A stretch of 64,000 nucleotides of DNA from DASPSM01 sp963800135 (GTDB lineage Bacteria > Planctomycetota > Planctomycetia > Planctomycetales > Planctomycetaceae). How positions within the stretch are numbered: the first letter of the stretch is position 1; each line of letters opens with the position of its first letter. This document shows, in pieces, positions 1 to 10,104 of the stretch. The notes under the pieces are model-generated. The model ran no database searches. It saw only the letters and a program-made list of their open reading frames with translations, and was not told where the DNA came from. The stretch is taken from the NCBI GenBank assembly GCA_963800135.1, contig CAWCZR010000008.1, positions 1-64,000 on the forward strand, written 5' to 3'. The translations under genes were made by a program, and so were the position numbers.

Positions 1-4
1 TATG

Positions 5-26
5 CAACTGGTTGGTGAGTCGACAG
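5..26 (-). repeat. 3' arm of 16S rRNA processing stem
   Basis: In the precursor transcript this trailer segment is complementary to the leader segment at 1981-2000. The core GGTTGGTGAGTC (10-21) is a perfect 12-base inverted match to 1985-1996. Pairing extends on both sides with small bulges (CAA/TGG on one side, GACA on the other). A leader-trailer duplex enclosing 16S is the usual RNase III site. That it is cleaved here is inferred from position and pairing only. Confidence 0.65.
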
Positions 27-1759
<1,733 letters not shown>

Positions 1760-1980
1760 GTACGCTTTTATTCACAGGCCACGTGTTCCCGAAGGAACGC
1801 AACAGCCCGTGTCAATTAGCAGAAACGAAGGTTTGATGTTGTCGAAGCTCGCCAAAAAACGAATCGACTCCCGTTTGCGGTCTTTTGATCGCCGTCTTGC
1901 GACAGTGAATCTCTAGACCAAGGGAGCCGACGATTTTAAGACGATCGACGACAGCCGCATCCTAAAAACTCAAACGACTT
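1760..1980 (-). other. 16S leader region
   Basis: Transcribed leader between the processing stem and the mature 16S 5' end. It contains a small hairpin near 1785-1798 (GTTCC-N4-GGAAC) and AT-rich stretches. No open reading frame with coding character was seen. Confidence 0.5.
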
Positions 1981-2000
1981 GTCGGACTCACCAACCAAAT
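1981..2000 (-). repeat. 5' arm of 16S rRNA processing stem
   Basis: This leader segment pairs with the trailer at 5-26. The core at 1985-1996 is the exact inverse complement of 10-21. It lies directly downstream of boxA in the transcript, the same order as in the Escherichia coli rrn leader. Confidence 0.65.
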
Positions 2001-2012
2001 TGTCAAAGAACA
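2000..2012 (-). promoter_or_regulatory. boxA antitermination element of rrn leader
   Basis: Read on the minus strand this is TGTTCTTTGACAA, close to the boxA consensus (E. coli 16S leader TGCTCTTTAACA). boxA RNA binds the NusB-NusE complex and prevents Rho termination of untranslated rRNA. It sits about 60 bases after the predicted transcription start and just before the processing stem, the expected order. The embedded TTGACA could be mistaken for a -35 box, but no good -10 follows it. Confidence 0.6.
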
Positions 2013-2081
2013 AAGCGAACGCGTTTCCCGCCCGGTGACTCGATGCCTGTGGGTCGAGAAAGCGTCCGCCAGCGAAAGGTC

Positions 2082-2109
2082 ATGTTAGCATCGGCCGATA
2101 GGGTGTCAA
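2082..2109 (-). promoter_or_regulatory. Sigma70-type rRNA promoter
   Basis: On the minus strand a perfect -35 box TTGACA (2109-2104) is followed by a 16-base spacer and a -10 box TAACAT (2087-2082). An AT-only tract just upstream (about 2123-2138) lies where an UP element would. Start of transcription is predicted near 2075, which places boxA and the processing stem in the leader. Confidence 0.65.
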
Positions 2110-2364
2110 CTCCTGCGGCCTAAATTTTTAAATTTCCCGCCAGACTGTTGCTGATTGTCAAAAATCCCGAGAAAAACAGGCGATTTCGCCGCGCCCTTTG
2201 ACTTTGGCGTTCACTTCGATCCATCCTTCCGGAGATCCTGCGTGTTGGATTTGTGTCGTAACTTGGGAAGTAAAGACTCAGCGTAATTGCCGATTGCGGC
2301 TGATGCGCGGCCTTCACTAGAATAAGCCCGCCCCGAGGTGTCCTCCGCGAGCAAGACCGCCGCA

Positions 2365-4410
2365 ATGAGCGACGCGAAAATCCTAGTCACTGCAGCCCTT
2401 CCGTACGCCAATGGCCCGATTCATCTGGGCCATTTGGTCGAATACATCCAGACCGACATCTGGGTGCGGTTCCAAAAGCTTCGCGGCCGCCGCTGCATTT
2501 ACCTCTGTGCCGACGACACGCACGGCACGGCCATCATGATCCGCGCTCAGCAGGAAAAGCGGAGCGAAGAAGCGCTGATCGCGGACATGCGGGAGCAACA
2601 TCTTCGCGATTTTACCCGGTTTCACATCGCGTTCGACAACTACGGCAGCACGCACAGCCCGGAAAACCGGGCGTTGTGCATGATCTTTTGGGCGGCGCTG
2701 CGCAAGGCCTCGATGATCATCGAGCGCGACGTCACGCAGCTCTACGATCCCGAGGCCCAAACCTTTCTGGCGGACCGATTTGTGAAGGGGACGTGCCCGG
2801 AGTGCAAGACACCGGAGCAGTACGGCGACAGCTGCGAGAAGTGCGGTTCGACGTACAGTCCCACCGATCTGATCGACCCGAAAAGCACGCTATCGGGCGC
2901 GACGCCGGACATCCGCAGCGCCTCGCACCTGTTCGTCAACATCGAGAAGCTGCACGCCTTTCTCGAGGAATGGACCCAATCGGGGAAGCATCTTCAGCCC
3001 GAGGTCGCGAATTACTTGAAGGGTCACTTCCTCGGCGAGCCGCTGCGCGATTGGGACGTCTCGCGGCCGGCGCCGTATTTCGGCTTCGAGATTCCCGACA
3101 GCCCTGGCAATTACTGGTACGTCTGGTTCGATGCGCCGATCGGTTACCTCGCCTCGACGCGCCAGTGGTGCGATCGGAACGGAGAATCGTCTCGACGAGC
3201 TGGTGGCGCAGCCCCGAGACCGAGGTCCACCACTTCATCGGCAAGGACATCACCTATTTCCACACGCTGTTCTGGCCGGCGATGCTCAAGACGGCCGGCT
3301 ACAACTTGCCGACAAAAGTCCACATCCACGGCTTCTTGACCGTCGGCGGCGAGAAGATGTCGAAGTCCAAGGGGACGTTCATCCAAGCCGCCACGTACCT
3401 CAAGCACCTCGATCCCGGCGTATCTGCGGTATTACTACGCATCGAAGCTGGGCACGGGTCTCGACGACCTCGATCTGAACCTCGACGAGTTCGTGACCAA
3501 AGTCAATTCGGACCTCGTCGGCAAGGTGGTCAACCTCGCCAGCCGCACGGCCAAATTTCTCGAGGACGGCCTACTCTCCGAAAGCTATCCGGGCGACGGC
3601 GGCCTGTTTGATCAGGCGGCGGCCGATGGCGACCAGATCGAGGCGGCCTACGAGGCGGGCGATTACAACGGGGCGATGCGGCTGATCATGGCCTGTGCGG
3701 ACCGGGCCAACAAATTCGTCGACGAGCGGCAGCCCTGGGCCCTGCGAAAAGATCCGTCCCGCGCGAGCGAGCTGCGGGACGTCTGCACGATCGCCCTCAA
3801 TTTGTTTCGTCAGCTGGCGATCTACCTGGCCCCCGTGCTGCCGGTGCTGGCCGAGCAGGCGGCCAAGCTCTTGCACGCGAGGATCGGACCGGGCGACTGG
3901 CAACAAGCGTCGAAGCCGCAAGTCGGGTCGATGGTCGGCGTATTCGAACACATGATGAAGCGGGTCGAAAAACAGCAGGTGGACGCGATGATCGAGGACA
4001 GCAAGCCGAGCGAGCCTCAACAGTCGGGTGCGCACCCGACCGATGGACCCGAGGCTCTCGTCAAGGAGCCGCTCACCACCGAATTGTGCACGATCGACGA
4101 CTTCGTGAAGGTCGACATGCGCGTGGCCCGCGTCGTCGAGGCCGAGGAAGTCAAAGAGGCCGACAAGCTCTTGCGGCTGACGCTCAGTCTTGGGGGTGGC
4201 GTGCGTCGCAATGTGTTTGCCGGGATCAAAAGCGTGTATAAGCCCGAAGATCTGGTGGGCAAGCTGGTCATCTGCTGCGCCAATTTGACCCCGCGGAAGA
4301 TGCGGTTTGGTGTCAGCGAAGGGATGGTGCTGGCGGCCGGGTCCGGCGGACAGGAGATCTTCGTGCTGCGTCCCGACAGCGGGGCCGTCCCTGGCCAGCG
4401 CGTGCACTAA
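2365..4410 (+). CDS. metG: Methionyl-tRNA synthetase (frameshifted)
   Basis: Charges tRNA-Met with methionine in the cytoplasm. The N-terminal Rossmann catalytic part has the HIGH-type motif as HLGH in ALPYANGPIHLGHLVEY. A zinc knuckle (CPECKTPEQYGDSCEKCG) and the KMSKS loop (GGEKMSKSKGTF) follow. The C-terminal ~110 residues are an OB-fold tRNA-binding domain (DDFVKVDMRVARVVEAE). The assembled sequence changes frame about three times between ~3180 and ~3420, each like one extra base, so the protein must be joined across them. Downstream from 3421 it is open to 4410. ATG 2365 precedes the conserved MSDAKILVTAALPYANG; an in-frame GTG at 2338 is the alternative start. Confidence 0.93.
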
Positions 4411-4525
4411 TACGTTGTCGTCGGCCGCGCGCTGACTCGCCCGAACAGAGCGAACTTTTCGGACTTTCGGAACGATTCGACAAGCGCGAAATGCCTTGTC
4501 TGATGGCCCCCGCGGGACGACCCGA

Positions 4526-5290
4526 ATGGACGCGGGATTCTCGAATTCTTATTGCTTGCGCCGGCGGCCGTCGATCGGTCTCGCTCTGATTGTTGTCGCG
4601 TTGACGGGCGTCATCGTGTCGGCCCGACTGGCCGAGTCGCTGGCAGAACCGCCATTCGTCGTCTCCGGCGAGCAGACCATCACAGGGCCGTTCGCCAGCG
4701 TGCAGATTGCGGGAGTGCCGCACATCAACCAGCGGCCCGACTTTGGCGGCGAAGCCTGCGTCGAGATGTTTCTGCGAAAGCTGAAGGTCCGGCTCGATCA
4801 GGACGGCGTTTTCGAGCAAGCGGGAGTCGACCCCCTTCTCGGCCGCGGCTGTGACGCGTCCGAGCTGGCCCGCGCGCTGGCGAAGATCGGTTTCCGCGCG
4901 GGACCTTTCGAGTTTCCGTTGGGCGAGCGGGATCCGTCCGGCCGCTTGAACGAGGAGTTCGTCGCGCTGCACGCCGACCTGGCCCGCGGGGTGCCGTCAG
5001 TCGTGTGCATGCGATCGGAGGAAGACCCGCCATCGCCGAAATGCTTTCGCCTCGTGCTCGGTTACGACAGCCAGACGGACGAAGTGCTGTACCACGATCC
5101 GGCCGTGCCGCATGGGGCCTACTTGCGGATGAGCCGCTCGAGGTTTCTGCGCTTGTGGCCACTCGCGAATGAGTCCGCGCGTGCGCAGGTGATTCGGCTG
5201 CGGCTCGAGCCCGATCATCTGATTCGCCCGGCGATTCGCACCGAGCGTCTGACGCTGCGCCGACTACTGCGCAGCATATTCGCGAATTGA
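4526..5290 (+). CDS. Membrane-anchored C39-like peptidase family protein
   Basis: About 254 residues from ATG 4526 (a TTG at 4496 would add ten). An N-terminal hydrophobic segment (SIGLALIVVALTGVIVSA) is a signal anchor, so the rest should lie outside the cytoplasm. The body resembles papain-like C39 domains: VPHINQRPDFGGEACVEMFL supplies the oxyanion Gln and putative nucleophile Cys, and RLVLGYDSQTDEVLYHDP matches the second half. The position where C39 proteins usually have the catalytic His, just before the LVLGYD strand, reads Cys-Phe-Arg, so activity is doubtful. The stop codon overlaps the TTG start of the next gene (TTGA), suggesting coupled translation. Function is inferred from fold only. 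Confidence 0.6.
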   Translation: MDAGFSNSYCLRRRPSIGLALIVVALTGVIVSARLAESLAEPPFVVSGEQTITGPFASVQIAGVPHINQRPDFGGEACVEMFLRKLKVRLDQDGVFEQAGVDPLLGRGCDASELARALAKIGFRAGPFEFPLGERDPSGRLNEEFVALHADLARGVPSVVCMRSEEDPPSPKCFRLVLGYDSQTDEVLYHDPAVPHGAYLRMSRSRFLRLWPLANESARAQVIRLRLEPDHLIRPAIRTERLTLRRLLRSIFAN

Positions 5291-6036
5291 AGCCGCGGAT
5301 TCCCGAGGGCTTTACGCTGGTGTTCGAGCGCCCCTTCGTGGTGCTGGGAAATGAGTCGCCGGAGACCGTCCGCGAGCGGGTGCACAACACGGTCGACTGG
5401 GCCGTCGCGCGGCTCAAGCGCGATTTCTTCGACCAGAACCCGCGGGAAATCATCGACATCTGGCTGTTCGAGGACGGCTTCTCCTACGAGGAGTTCACGC
5501 ACAAACTGTTCGGCGAGCGGCCGACGACTCCGTACGGATTCTATTCGCCGCGACACCATGCGCTGGTGATGAACATCGCCACCGGCGGCGGCACGCTCGT
5601 GCACGAGATCGTGCACCCGTTCATCGCGGCCAACTTTCCGAAATGCCCGTCGTGGTTCAACGAAGGATTAGCTTCGCTTTACGAGCAGTCCCACGACCGG
5701 GAGGGGCACATTGCCGGGCTCACGAACTGGCGGCTACGCGGACTGCACGCGGCCATTCGGGACGGACAGTTGCTCCCGCTCGAAAAACTGTGCAGCACGA
5801 CGACGCGCGAATTCTACGACCGGGATCGCGGCACAAATTACGCGCAGGCCCGCTACCTCTGCTACTACCTCCAGGAGCACGGTCTGCTGGTGAAGTTCTA
5901 TCGCGCCTTCCGCCACAACGTGACCACCGACCCGACCGGCATCGAAACGCTGAAAGCAGTCGTCGGCGAAGAGAGCCTGGCCGACTTTCAAAAACGCTGG
6001 GAGAAATACGTGCTCAAACTGGATTTCGAGCAGTAG
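5287..6036 (+). CDS. Gluzincin-type (DUF1570/MA-like) metallopeptidase
   Basis: About 249 residues beginning at a TTG that overlaps the upstream TGA. It carries the zinc-peptidase signature HEIVHPF, with the downstream glutamate ligand in the WFNEGLASLYE segment. This spacing is typical of gluzincin peptidases, including the DUF1570-like proteins common in planctomycetes. No signal peptide is visible, so it may be cytoplasmic or depend on the membrane-anchored partner upstream. The frame is intact. Substrate is unknown; the coupling to a C39-like protein suggests a joint proteolytic or peptide-binding role. Confidence 0.65.
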   Translation: MKPRIPEGFTLVFERPFVVLGNESPETVRERVHNTVDWAVARLKRDFFDQNPREIIDIWLFEDGFSYEEFTHKLFGERPTTPYGFYSPRHHALVMNIATGGGTLVHEIVHPFIAANFPKCPSWFNEGLASLYEQSHDREGHIAGLTNWRLRGLHAAIRDGQLLPLEKLCSTTTREFYDRDRGTNYAQARYLCYYLQEHGLLVKFYRAFRHNVTTDPTGIETLKAVVGEESLADFQKRWEKYVLKLDFEQ

Positions 6037-6195
6037 GCTGTCCGTGAGTGCTCCGGTGCTCGCGGCTCTTGGTGTTCTCGCCTCGCGGTCCGAAAAATTT
6101 CGCCGAGCTGAGCCGTCCGACAGACAAACTCGCGCGTTGCGGGCCTCATTGATTTAGGGATTGGTTGAATTCGAGTGCCGTGTGGCAGAGAGACG

Positions 6196-6657
6196 ATGAC
6201 AACTCCCGAAAACTTCTACGCCGACTTCGACACGCGGCCGCGTTCAGCGGTGGCAGACTTGCTGTGGCGGATTCCGCTGTTGCTGCGTTGGGACGGCGTC
6301 CTGCCCTTTCTTTCTCCCACGACCGTGCTGACGCTGACCTTATTGCGAGTGCCTCAGCCGATCGTCGGCGTGCTTGGGGTCGTCGTCCCGATCTGCGTCG
6401 CACTCTTGCGAGCAGGGCTCGCGCAACAACAGATTGCCCGCGCCTGCGGCAACCGGGGAACTCTCGATCGCCATTTGGGCCTGGCCGTGGCGATCATCCT
6501 GCTGCTGGTTCTCGAGGTGACGTCGACAATCCTTGTCCTGCAGAACGCCGGACTCAAAGACTGGGCACCCGCGGCCCTGCTCTACGTCAGTTATGTGGCG
6601 GTCATTTCGTGGGCCCTGCGACCGCCTCGGGAGGAAACGGCCAATGACGGGAATTGA
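6196..6657 (+). CDS. Small integral membrane protein
   Basis: About 153 residues with three or four hydrophobic helices (for example VLTLTLLRVPQPIVGVLGVV, LGLAVAIILLLVLEVTSTIL and AALLYVSYVAVISWAL). ATG 6196 follows an AGAGACG ribosome-binding sequence; a possible upstream start at 6175 would add seven residues. I do not recognise the family. It overlaps the next membrane-protein gene by 14 bases, so the two probably form one operon and perhaps one complex. Confidence 0.55.
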   Translation: MTTPENFYADFDTRPRSAVADLLWRIPLLLRWDGVLPFLSPTTVLTLTLLRVPQPIVGVLGVVVPICVALLRAGLAQQQIARACGNRGTLDRHLGLAVAIILLLVLEVTSTILVLQNAGLKDWAPAALLYVSYVAVISWALRPPREETANDGN

Positions 6658-7033
6658 CGCTACGAATGTTGCCGGTGGAAATGTCGCCGGTGGAGCAATC
6701 GCGATGACCATCGGCGGGGCGGGCATGACGCAAGCCGCACAAAAGCGCGACTATGCGGCGTTCGGCTCCTGCCTGATGGCTGCGATTGCCGGCTGCATCG
6801 TCGCCGGGGGAGTGATCACCAACTGGCACGCTGAGTACAAACTTGCCGGACTGGAGTGGCTGCTGCTCGGGCCGATGGCTCTCGTCGTCAACGCATTTGG
6901 CATTGGTCTCGCAGCCACCGCGCTCAGTCGGCGAAACGATCGGGGATGGGCAGTGACCGGCTTGGTCACGAACTCCCCGCTGCCGATTCTTGTGATTGCA
7001 ATGTTCTTCGTTGCGTTGACGCACGGGCGATAG
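6644..7033 (+). CDS. Small integral membrane protein
   Basis: About 129 residues from ATG 6644, preceded by the Shine-Dalgarno GGGAGG and nested in the end of the upstream gene. The N terminus is glycine- and alanine-rich, followed by three hydrophobic segments (SCLMAAIAGCIVAGGVI, WLLLGPMALVVNAFGIGLAA, LPILVIAMFFVAL). No catalytic motif is visible. It ends before a long inverted repeat that may stop transcription from both sides. Family not recognised. Confidence 0.55.
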   Translation: MTGIDATNVAGGNVAGGAIAMTIGGAGMTQAAQKRDYAAFGSCLMAAIAGCIVAGGVITNWHAEYKLAGLEWLLLGPMALVVNAFGIGLAATALSRRNDRGWAVTGLVTNSPLPILVIAMFFVALTHGR

Positions 7034-7067
7034 CAACACGATTTGCGCAAAGAACGCGTGTGCCGGG

Positions 7068-7179
7068 GTGGCCGGGGCGCTCCGCCTTGCGGAAGCCCCG
7101 GACTCGCGCGACGAATCGTAGGAGCCGGACAGTCTCGCTGGAAACGGGGGCTTCCGCTGTCGCGGAGCGCCCCCGCCAC
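7068..7179. repeat. Long inverted repeat between convergent genes
   Basis: A 32-base arm (7068-7099, beginning GTGGCCGGGGCGCTCC) and a 33-base arm (7147-7179, ending GAGCGCCCCCGCCAC) are inverted complements with few mismatches, separated by 47 bases. It lies between the ends of convergent genes (7033 and 7219). It may act as a bidirectional terminator or be one copy of a dispersed palindromic repeat. There is no T-run, so terminator function is uncertain. Confidence 0.6.
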
Positions 7180-7218
7180 CCGGCCGCCATCGAGGCCGGC
7201 GTCTTCCCTCGATGAGAA

Positions 7219-7983
7219 TCAGGCGTACTCGTGGCCCAATCGGCGGCCCATCGCCAGATGATCGGCCTTGAGAATTGGTCCGCGGTCGTTCACGACCTCT
7301 GTTTGGCCGTTTACGAATAGCACAGGGTCGGTCAGGCGTCGAGGGGACTGAAACAGAGATGTCGGGAGCCGCTCGCTGCGCGGTTGCTGATCTCGCATAT
7401 GGCAAGCGACGCACGACAGGATCACCGCTCGCGCACTTTCGCCCGGCGTTTTCGTCGCCTTTTGTGGAGTGGCGTTTCTCGTGCACACGCCGGCTGGAAT
7501 CGCACCGGCTGGAATCACGCTGGCTGGAATCACGCCGGGCACAAGCGACGGCTGGCGTGCAACATCGGATTTCCCAGACCATAGTCCGACGCAAAAGACA
7601 GCCAGCCCGCCTAACGCGGCGCATAAGACGCCCTGCCGGACTCGCCCGCTGAACCGGTGCCTCGGCAAGCGAATGGCCGGGCGACTGCCGCTTGGCGTGC
7701 TCGGGGACGCCAATCGGGCGGCCGCTGCCTCCGCCACGCCGATCGCCTCGACGCTGAGAAACGACTTCCGCGGGGCAACGGCGTCCGTTACTCGATCCTC
7801 GTGCGGGAAAGTGACTGGCATCGCCGGCTCGGCTGGCAGATCGCCACATAACAAGGAGAGGGCCGGCTCGAGCACCTGTTTCAGCACTCGGCAGCGGGGA
7901 CATTTTGCGAGATGTTCCGCGAGTTCGGCTGCGTCGGCCGACATGGGATCGGTCAGCGCGTCGAAGGCATCGTCACAGTTCAT
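7219..7983 (-). CDS. Putative zinc-binding anti-sigma factor with CxxCH motif
   Basis: About 254 residues. The N terminus has an anti-sigma zinc motif (His24, Cys28, Cys31 in HLAKCPRC). One transmembrane helix follows at about 117-135 (GVLCAALGGLAVFCVGLW). The start overlaps the sigma-factor stop by 11 bases, the usual arrangement for a membrane anti-sigma partner. The outer C-terminal part contains three 5-residue repeats of V/A-I-P-A-G/S type and a haem-type CVACH at 191-195, unusual for an anti-sigma factor. It might sense redox state or bind haem, but a single CxxCH can also be chance. No zinc-site residue is missing. Confidence 0.65.
   Translation of the reverse strand: MNCDDAFDALTDPMSADAAELAEHLAKCPRCRVLKQVLEPALSLLCGDLPAEPAMPVTFPHEDRVTDAVAPRKSFLSVEAIGVAEAAAARLASPSTPSGSRPAIRLPRHRFSGRVRQGVLCAALGGLAVFCVGLWSGKSDVARQPSLVPGVIPASVIPAGAIPAGVCTRNATPQKATKTPGESARAVILSCVACHMRDQQPRSERLPTSLFQSPRRLTDPVLFVNGQTEVVNDRGPILKADHLAMGRRLGHEYA
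7492..7536. repeat. Three 15-bp tandem repeats inside anti-sigma gene
   Basis: GGCTGGAATCACGCT-type units at 7492-7506, 7507-7521 and 7522-7536 differ at only a few positions. They encode the repeated V/A-I-P-A-G/S residues in the region just after the membrane helix of the anti-sigma factor. The unit is in frame, so copy number could change without breaking the gene. Confidence 0.75.
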
Positions 7984-8555
7984 TGGAGATCTCCCCGTCT
8001 CCGAGAATTCGCTCGGACAATTTGCGAAGCCCAGTGCGCACCCGCAACTTTGCGCCGCCTAGGCTCACGCCCATGGACTGGGCAATTTCTTCGTATTTGA
8101 GGCCGGCGAAAAAACGGAGACGAATCGCATCCGCTTGAGCGTCAGTCAACTCGTTCAGCAACCCCTGCAATTGAGCGCTCCGTTCGCGGGTAAGCAGTGC
8201 CGCGAGTGCCGTTTCGGATGTCGCCGGATCGGCGATGTTCGCGCGCTCGCCGGCGCTGAGCGTCGACTGGGACACGACCTGCGGTCGGCGCGCGGCGTTT
8301 TCGCAGCCGATGACAAAGATTCAGTAGAATCGTCCAGAGCCACGTCCGAAAATGAAATGACGGATTAAACGTATGGCGAGACGCAAACACGGCCAGAAAC
8401 GTCTCTTGGACGACGTCTTCGGCCAGTGCCGCATCGTCGAGCATGCCGCCGGCAACCCGTAAGAGCGTGGGCCTGTAGCGTTCGACGAGAATCTCGAAGA
8501 AGGAGAATTCCCCCTCCTGGATTCGTCGCATGAGTTGGCCGTCGTCCAATTGCAT
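7973..8555 (-). CDS. ECF-type RNA polymerase sigma factor (frameshifted)
   Basis: The N-terminal part (from 8555) has sigma region 2: FFEILVERYRPTLLRVAGGM and the DVVQETFLAVFA helix that binds core polymerase. The C-terminal part, in the next frame, has region 4: LTDAQADAIRLRFFAGLKYEEIAQSMGVS followed by the DNA-binding GAKLRVRTGLRKL helix. The join near 8275 needs removal of one extra base, like the other breaks in this window. About 190 residues after correction. It is transcribed with the downstream membrane anti-sigma gene, which it overlaps. Confidence 0.8.
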
Positions 8556-8862
8556 CTGGTCTCGTTGCCAAACAGACAGTTGACTGGATATGGGCTTGTC
8601 GGTGAGACCGTATCGGGGCGTCCGCGATTATCGATCTTGCAGTTGGAAAAAGAAACTCTCTCGCCCCTGCCCGGGCACCCAATCAGAATCGACGGCGTCA
8701 CCCACTCGCAGTCGATCTGCGGCGTCAATCGCGGATTCATAGAAAACTGATCTTGGACGAATCTTGCTTCTATGGCTTACTGGAGAGTGCGGACGTTTTG
8801 TGCGCCGGGTTCGAGCGGATCGGGATGCAGCGAAATGAACTAGGGAAAAACACGGGGGGGTT
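8556..8862. other. Intergenic, no gene recognised
   Basis: Region upstream of the sigma-factor gene. It should contain that gene's promoter on the minus strand, but I could not identify convincing -35/-10 elements. Short open frames here lack coding character. Confidence 0.4.
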
Positions 8863-8910
8863 GGGTCACGAATGTTTTCTCAAGAAGATCACCCACGAAA
8901 TTCGTGACCC
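8863..8910. repeat. Perfect 11-bp inverted repeat
   Basis: GGGTCACGAAT at 8863-8873 is repeated inverted as ATTCGTGACCC at 8900-8910, with a 26-base loop. It marks the left edge of the repeat-rich accessory block. No T-run follows on either strand. Confidence 0.6.
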
Positions 8911-8921
8911 ACCTTCGATCG

Positions 8922-9430
8922 GAGGACGGGACGCGACACGCGGGCCACGCTGGCAGTCCAAGGTCGAAAAAGTGGGACGGGATTGGGTCGGAGCAAGCGG
9001 CCGGTCGGGACCTCCCTTTTTGATGGGACGGGACACAACCGGGTTGGGACCGGACGGAAATCGCTGCGGCGCGCTGAAGGCCGGCGGGGCGAAGAAAGGA
9101 CCAATTGCTGGTGGCGGGGATCCGTTTTTCACATAGGGGAGGACAGGACCCCCCCAGCAAGCCGGGACGGGACACGACGGCGTCCGCGCCGTTGAGCGAA
9201 TCGGACACTGGCTGGCCGGTGGGGATGAGAATCCCCGGCGGGGAACTGAATTGGATCCCCGCCGGTGATGGGGATCCTTTTTCACATAAGGGAGAAAAAG
9301 ATCCCCGGCACCGGGACGGGACATTGAGGTCGAGACGGGATGCGAACGGGACAGAAACGTTCGTTTGGGGCCAGTGTCCAATGTCTTTGGAGCCATCGAG
9401 CAGAAATCGTGTCGGCGGCGGGACGGGACA
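8922..9430 (+). repeat. GGGACGGGACA repeat cluster, left block
   Basis: Exact copies of the 11-mer GGGACGGGACA occur at 9025, 9164, 9313 and 9420, with degenerate copies at about 8922 and 8974, all in the same orientation. Two longer units pair the 11-mer with an upstream GGGGATCC-TTTTTCACATA-type element (9116-9139 and 9270-9294). The second of these folds into a hairpin at 9270-9306. Spacing is irregular (about 110-150 bases). Open frames through this block are rich in Pro, Ser and Arg and look non-coding. Confidence 0.7.
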
Positions 9431-9432
9431 CG

Positions 9433-9440
9433 TTGTTTTA
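9433..9440. repeat. Left target-site duplication of IS1595-family element
   Basis: TTGTTTTA, directly repeated at 12369-12376 just outside the right inverted repeat. Eight-base duplications are characteristic of the IS1595 family. Confidence 0.75.
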
Positions 9441-9464
9441 CGGGATTATGCCGGTGACAAAGCA
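9441..9464 (+). repeat. Left inverted repeat of transposon
   Basis: Terminal sequence beginning CGGGATTATGCCG. Aligned to the inverted right end it matches at 21 of 24 positions, the outermost 13 being perfect. This is the likely transposase recognition site. Confidence 0.75.
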
Positions 9465-9466
9465 GG

Positions 9467-9745
9467 TCATTTCGCATCAACGTCCGCCTTCGTGACCACG
9501 AATTCGAGTGAGATGCCAAACCCCTTAACTCGCCGTGCGGCATCCTGAAGGTCGTCTAACGCCTTGCCAGATTCCCCTACCTCCCAGAGGTGGTTGTGGC
9601 ACGCTGGGCACGTAAGCGTACCCTTAAGAGCCTTCGACGCCTTTCCGGCGGGGATCTCGACCGAGACTCCACAATCGGCAGTTTTGCATCGAACGCGATA
9701 CGTCGTGATCTCATCAAGCCCGAAGCGCAATATCGTTTCGCCCAT
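9467..9745 (-). CDS. Small zinc-ribbon-like passenger protein
   Basis: About 92 residues, MGETILRFGLDEITTYRVRC at the start. Four cysteines in a ribbon pattern (RCKTADC, then LTCPACHNH about 25 residues later) suggest zinc binding. The C-terminal half is predicted helical (ALDDLQDAARRVKGFG). It ends 14 bases inside the left inverted repeat, so it belongs to the transposon. No known function; it may bind nucleic acid. Confidence 0.6.
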   Translation of the reverse strand: MGETILRFGLDEITTYRVRCKTADCGVSVEIPAGKASKALKGTLTCPACHNHLWEVGESGKALDDLQDAARRVKGFGISLEFVVTKADVDAK

Positions 9746-9823
9746 CGCCTAACGCTCCTAATGCGCGCACGGCGAACCGCGCCTGCGCTAAAGGTGTCCG
9801 ACCAGAATGCTTACGCGACCTAC

Positions 9824-10069
9824 CTACACCAGATCCTTCACAGACTTCCCTACGGCGTCGGCAAACGCCACGACGGTCGAAAGTCTCGGATCGTAGGTCT
9901 CGGCGTTCAGAAGCCGGGAAATCGCCTTGCGGGCACTCTCCCGCACGAATCCCATTTTGACGCCGATTTCTTCCTGAGTTAGCCCACTTTCTTCGGCTGC
10001 GGCACGCATCTTCGTGCGCATCGCTTCCACCGCTTTGTGGTTCTGCTTTTTCTCGCCGGGAGTGGGCAT
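9824..10069 (-). CDS. XRE-family HTH repressor of transposon
   Basis: About 81 residues. A helix-turn-helix lies at roughly residues 27-60 (LTQEEIGVKMGFVRESARKA), followed by a short helical tail. ATG 10069 is chosen because the promoter at 10076-10104 would start transcription at or within a base or two of it, giving a leaderless mRNA; GTG at 10072 is the alternative. A palindrome covering this promoter's -10 box recurs at the transposase promoter. This implies autoregulation and control of transposition, much as phage cI-type repressors work. Binding itself is inferred. Confidence 0.8.
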   Translation of the reverse strand: MPTPGEKKQNHKAVEAMRTKMRAAAEESGLTQEEIGVKMGFVRESARKAISRLLNAETYDPRLSTVVAFADAVGKSVKDLV

Positions 10070-10075
10070 CACATA

Positions 10076-10104
10076 AGTCTACCATTATGTAGACACTCCG
10101 TCAA
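10076..10104 (-). promoter_or_regulatory. Promoter of XRE repressor gene
   Basis: On the minus strand -35 TTGACG (10104-10099), a 17-base spacer and -10 TAGACT (10081-10076). The predicted start, about 7 bases downstream, coincides with ATG 10069, so the message has essentially no leader. Confidence 0.65.
10077..10094. promoter_or_regulatory. Operator palindrome at repressor promoter
   Basis: GTCTAC-CATTAT-GTAGAC, a perfect 6-base inverted repeat with a 6-base centre. It overlaps the -10 box and part of the spacer of the XRE promoter. The same half sites and spacing occur at 10543-10560. Confidence 0.75.

Noticed and set aside
2004..2009. Second rRNA promoter using TTGACA in the leader
   Set aside because: No acceptable -10 follows at 16-18 bases, and the sequence fits boxA better in context.
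6602..7903. Minus-strand open frame of 433 residues
   Set aside because: It overlaps a real plus-strand membrane gene, the long inverted repeat and the anti-sigma gene in another frame; composition is Arg/Ser/Pro-rich.
8866..9543. Long minus-strand open frame (225 residues) through the repeat block
   Set aside because: It is rich in Pro, Ser and Arg, follows the GGGACGGGACA repeats, and runs across the end of the transposon. It looks like a chance open frame in GC-rich repeats.
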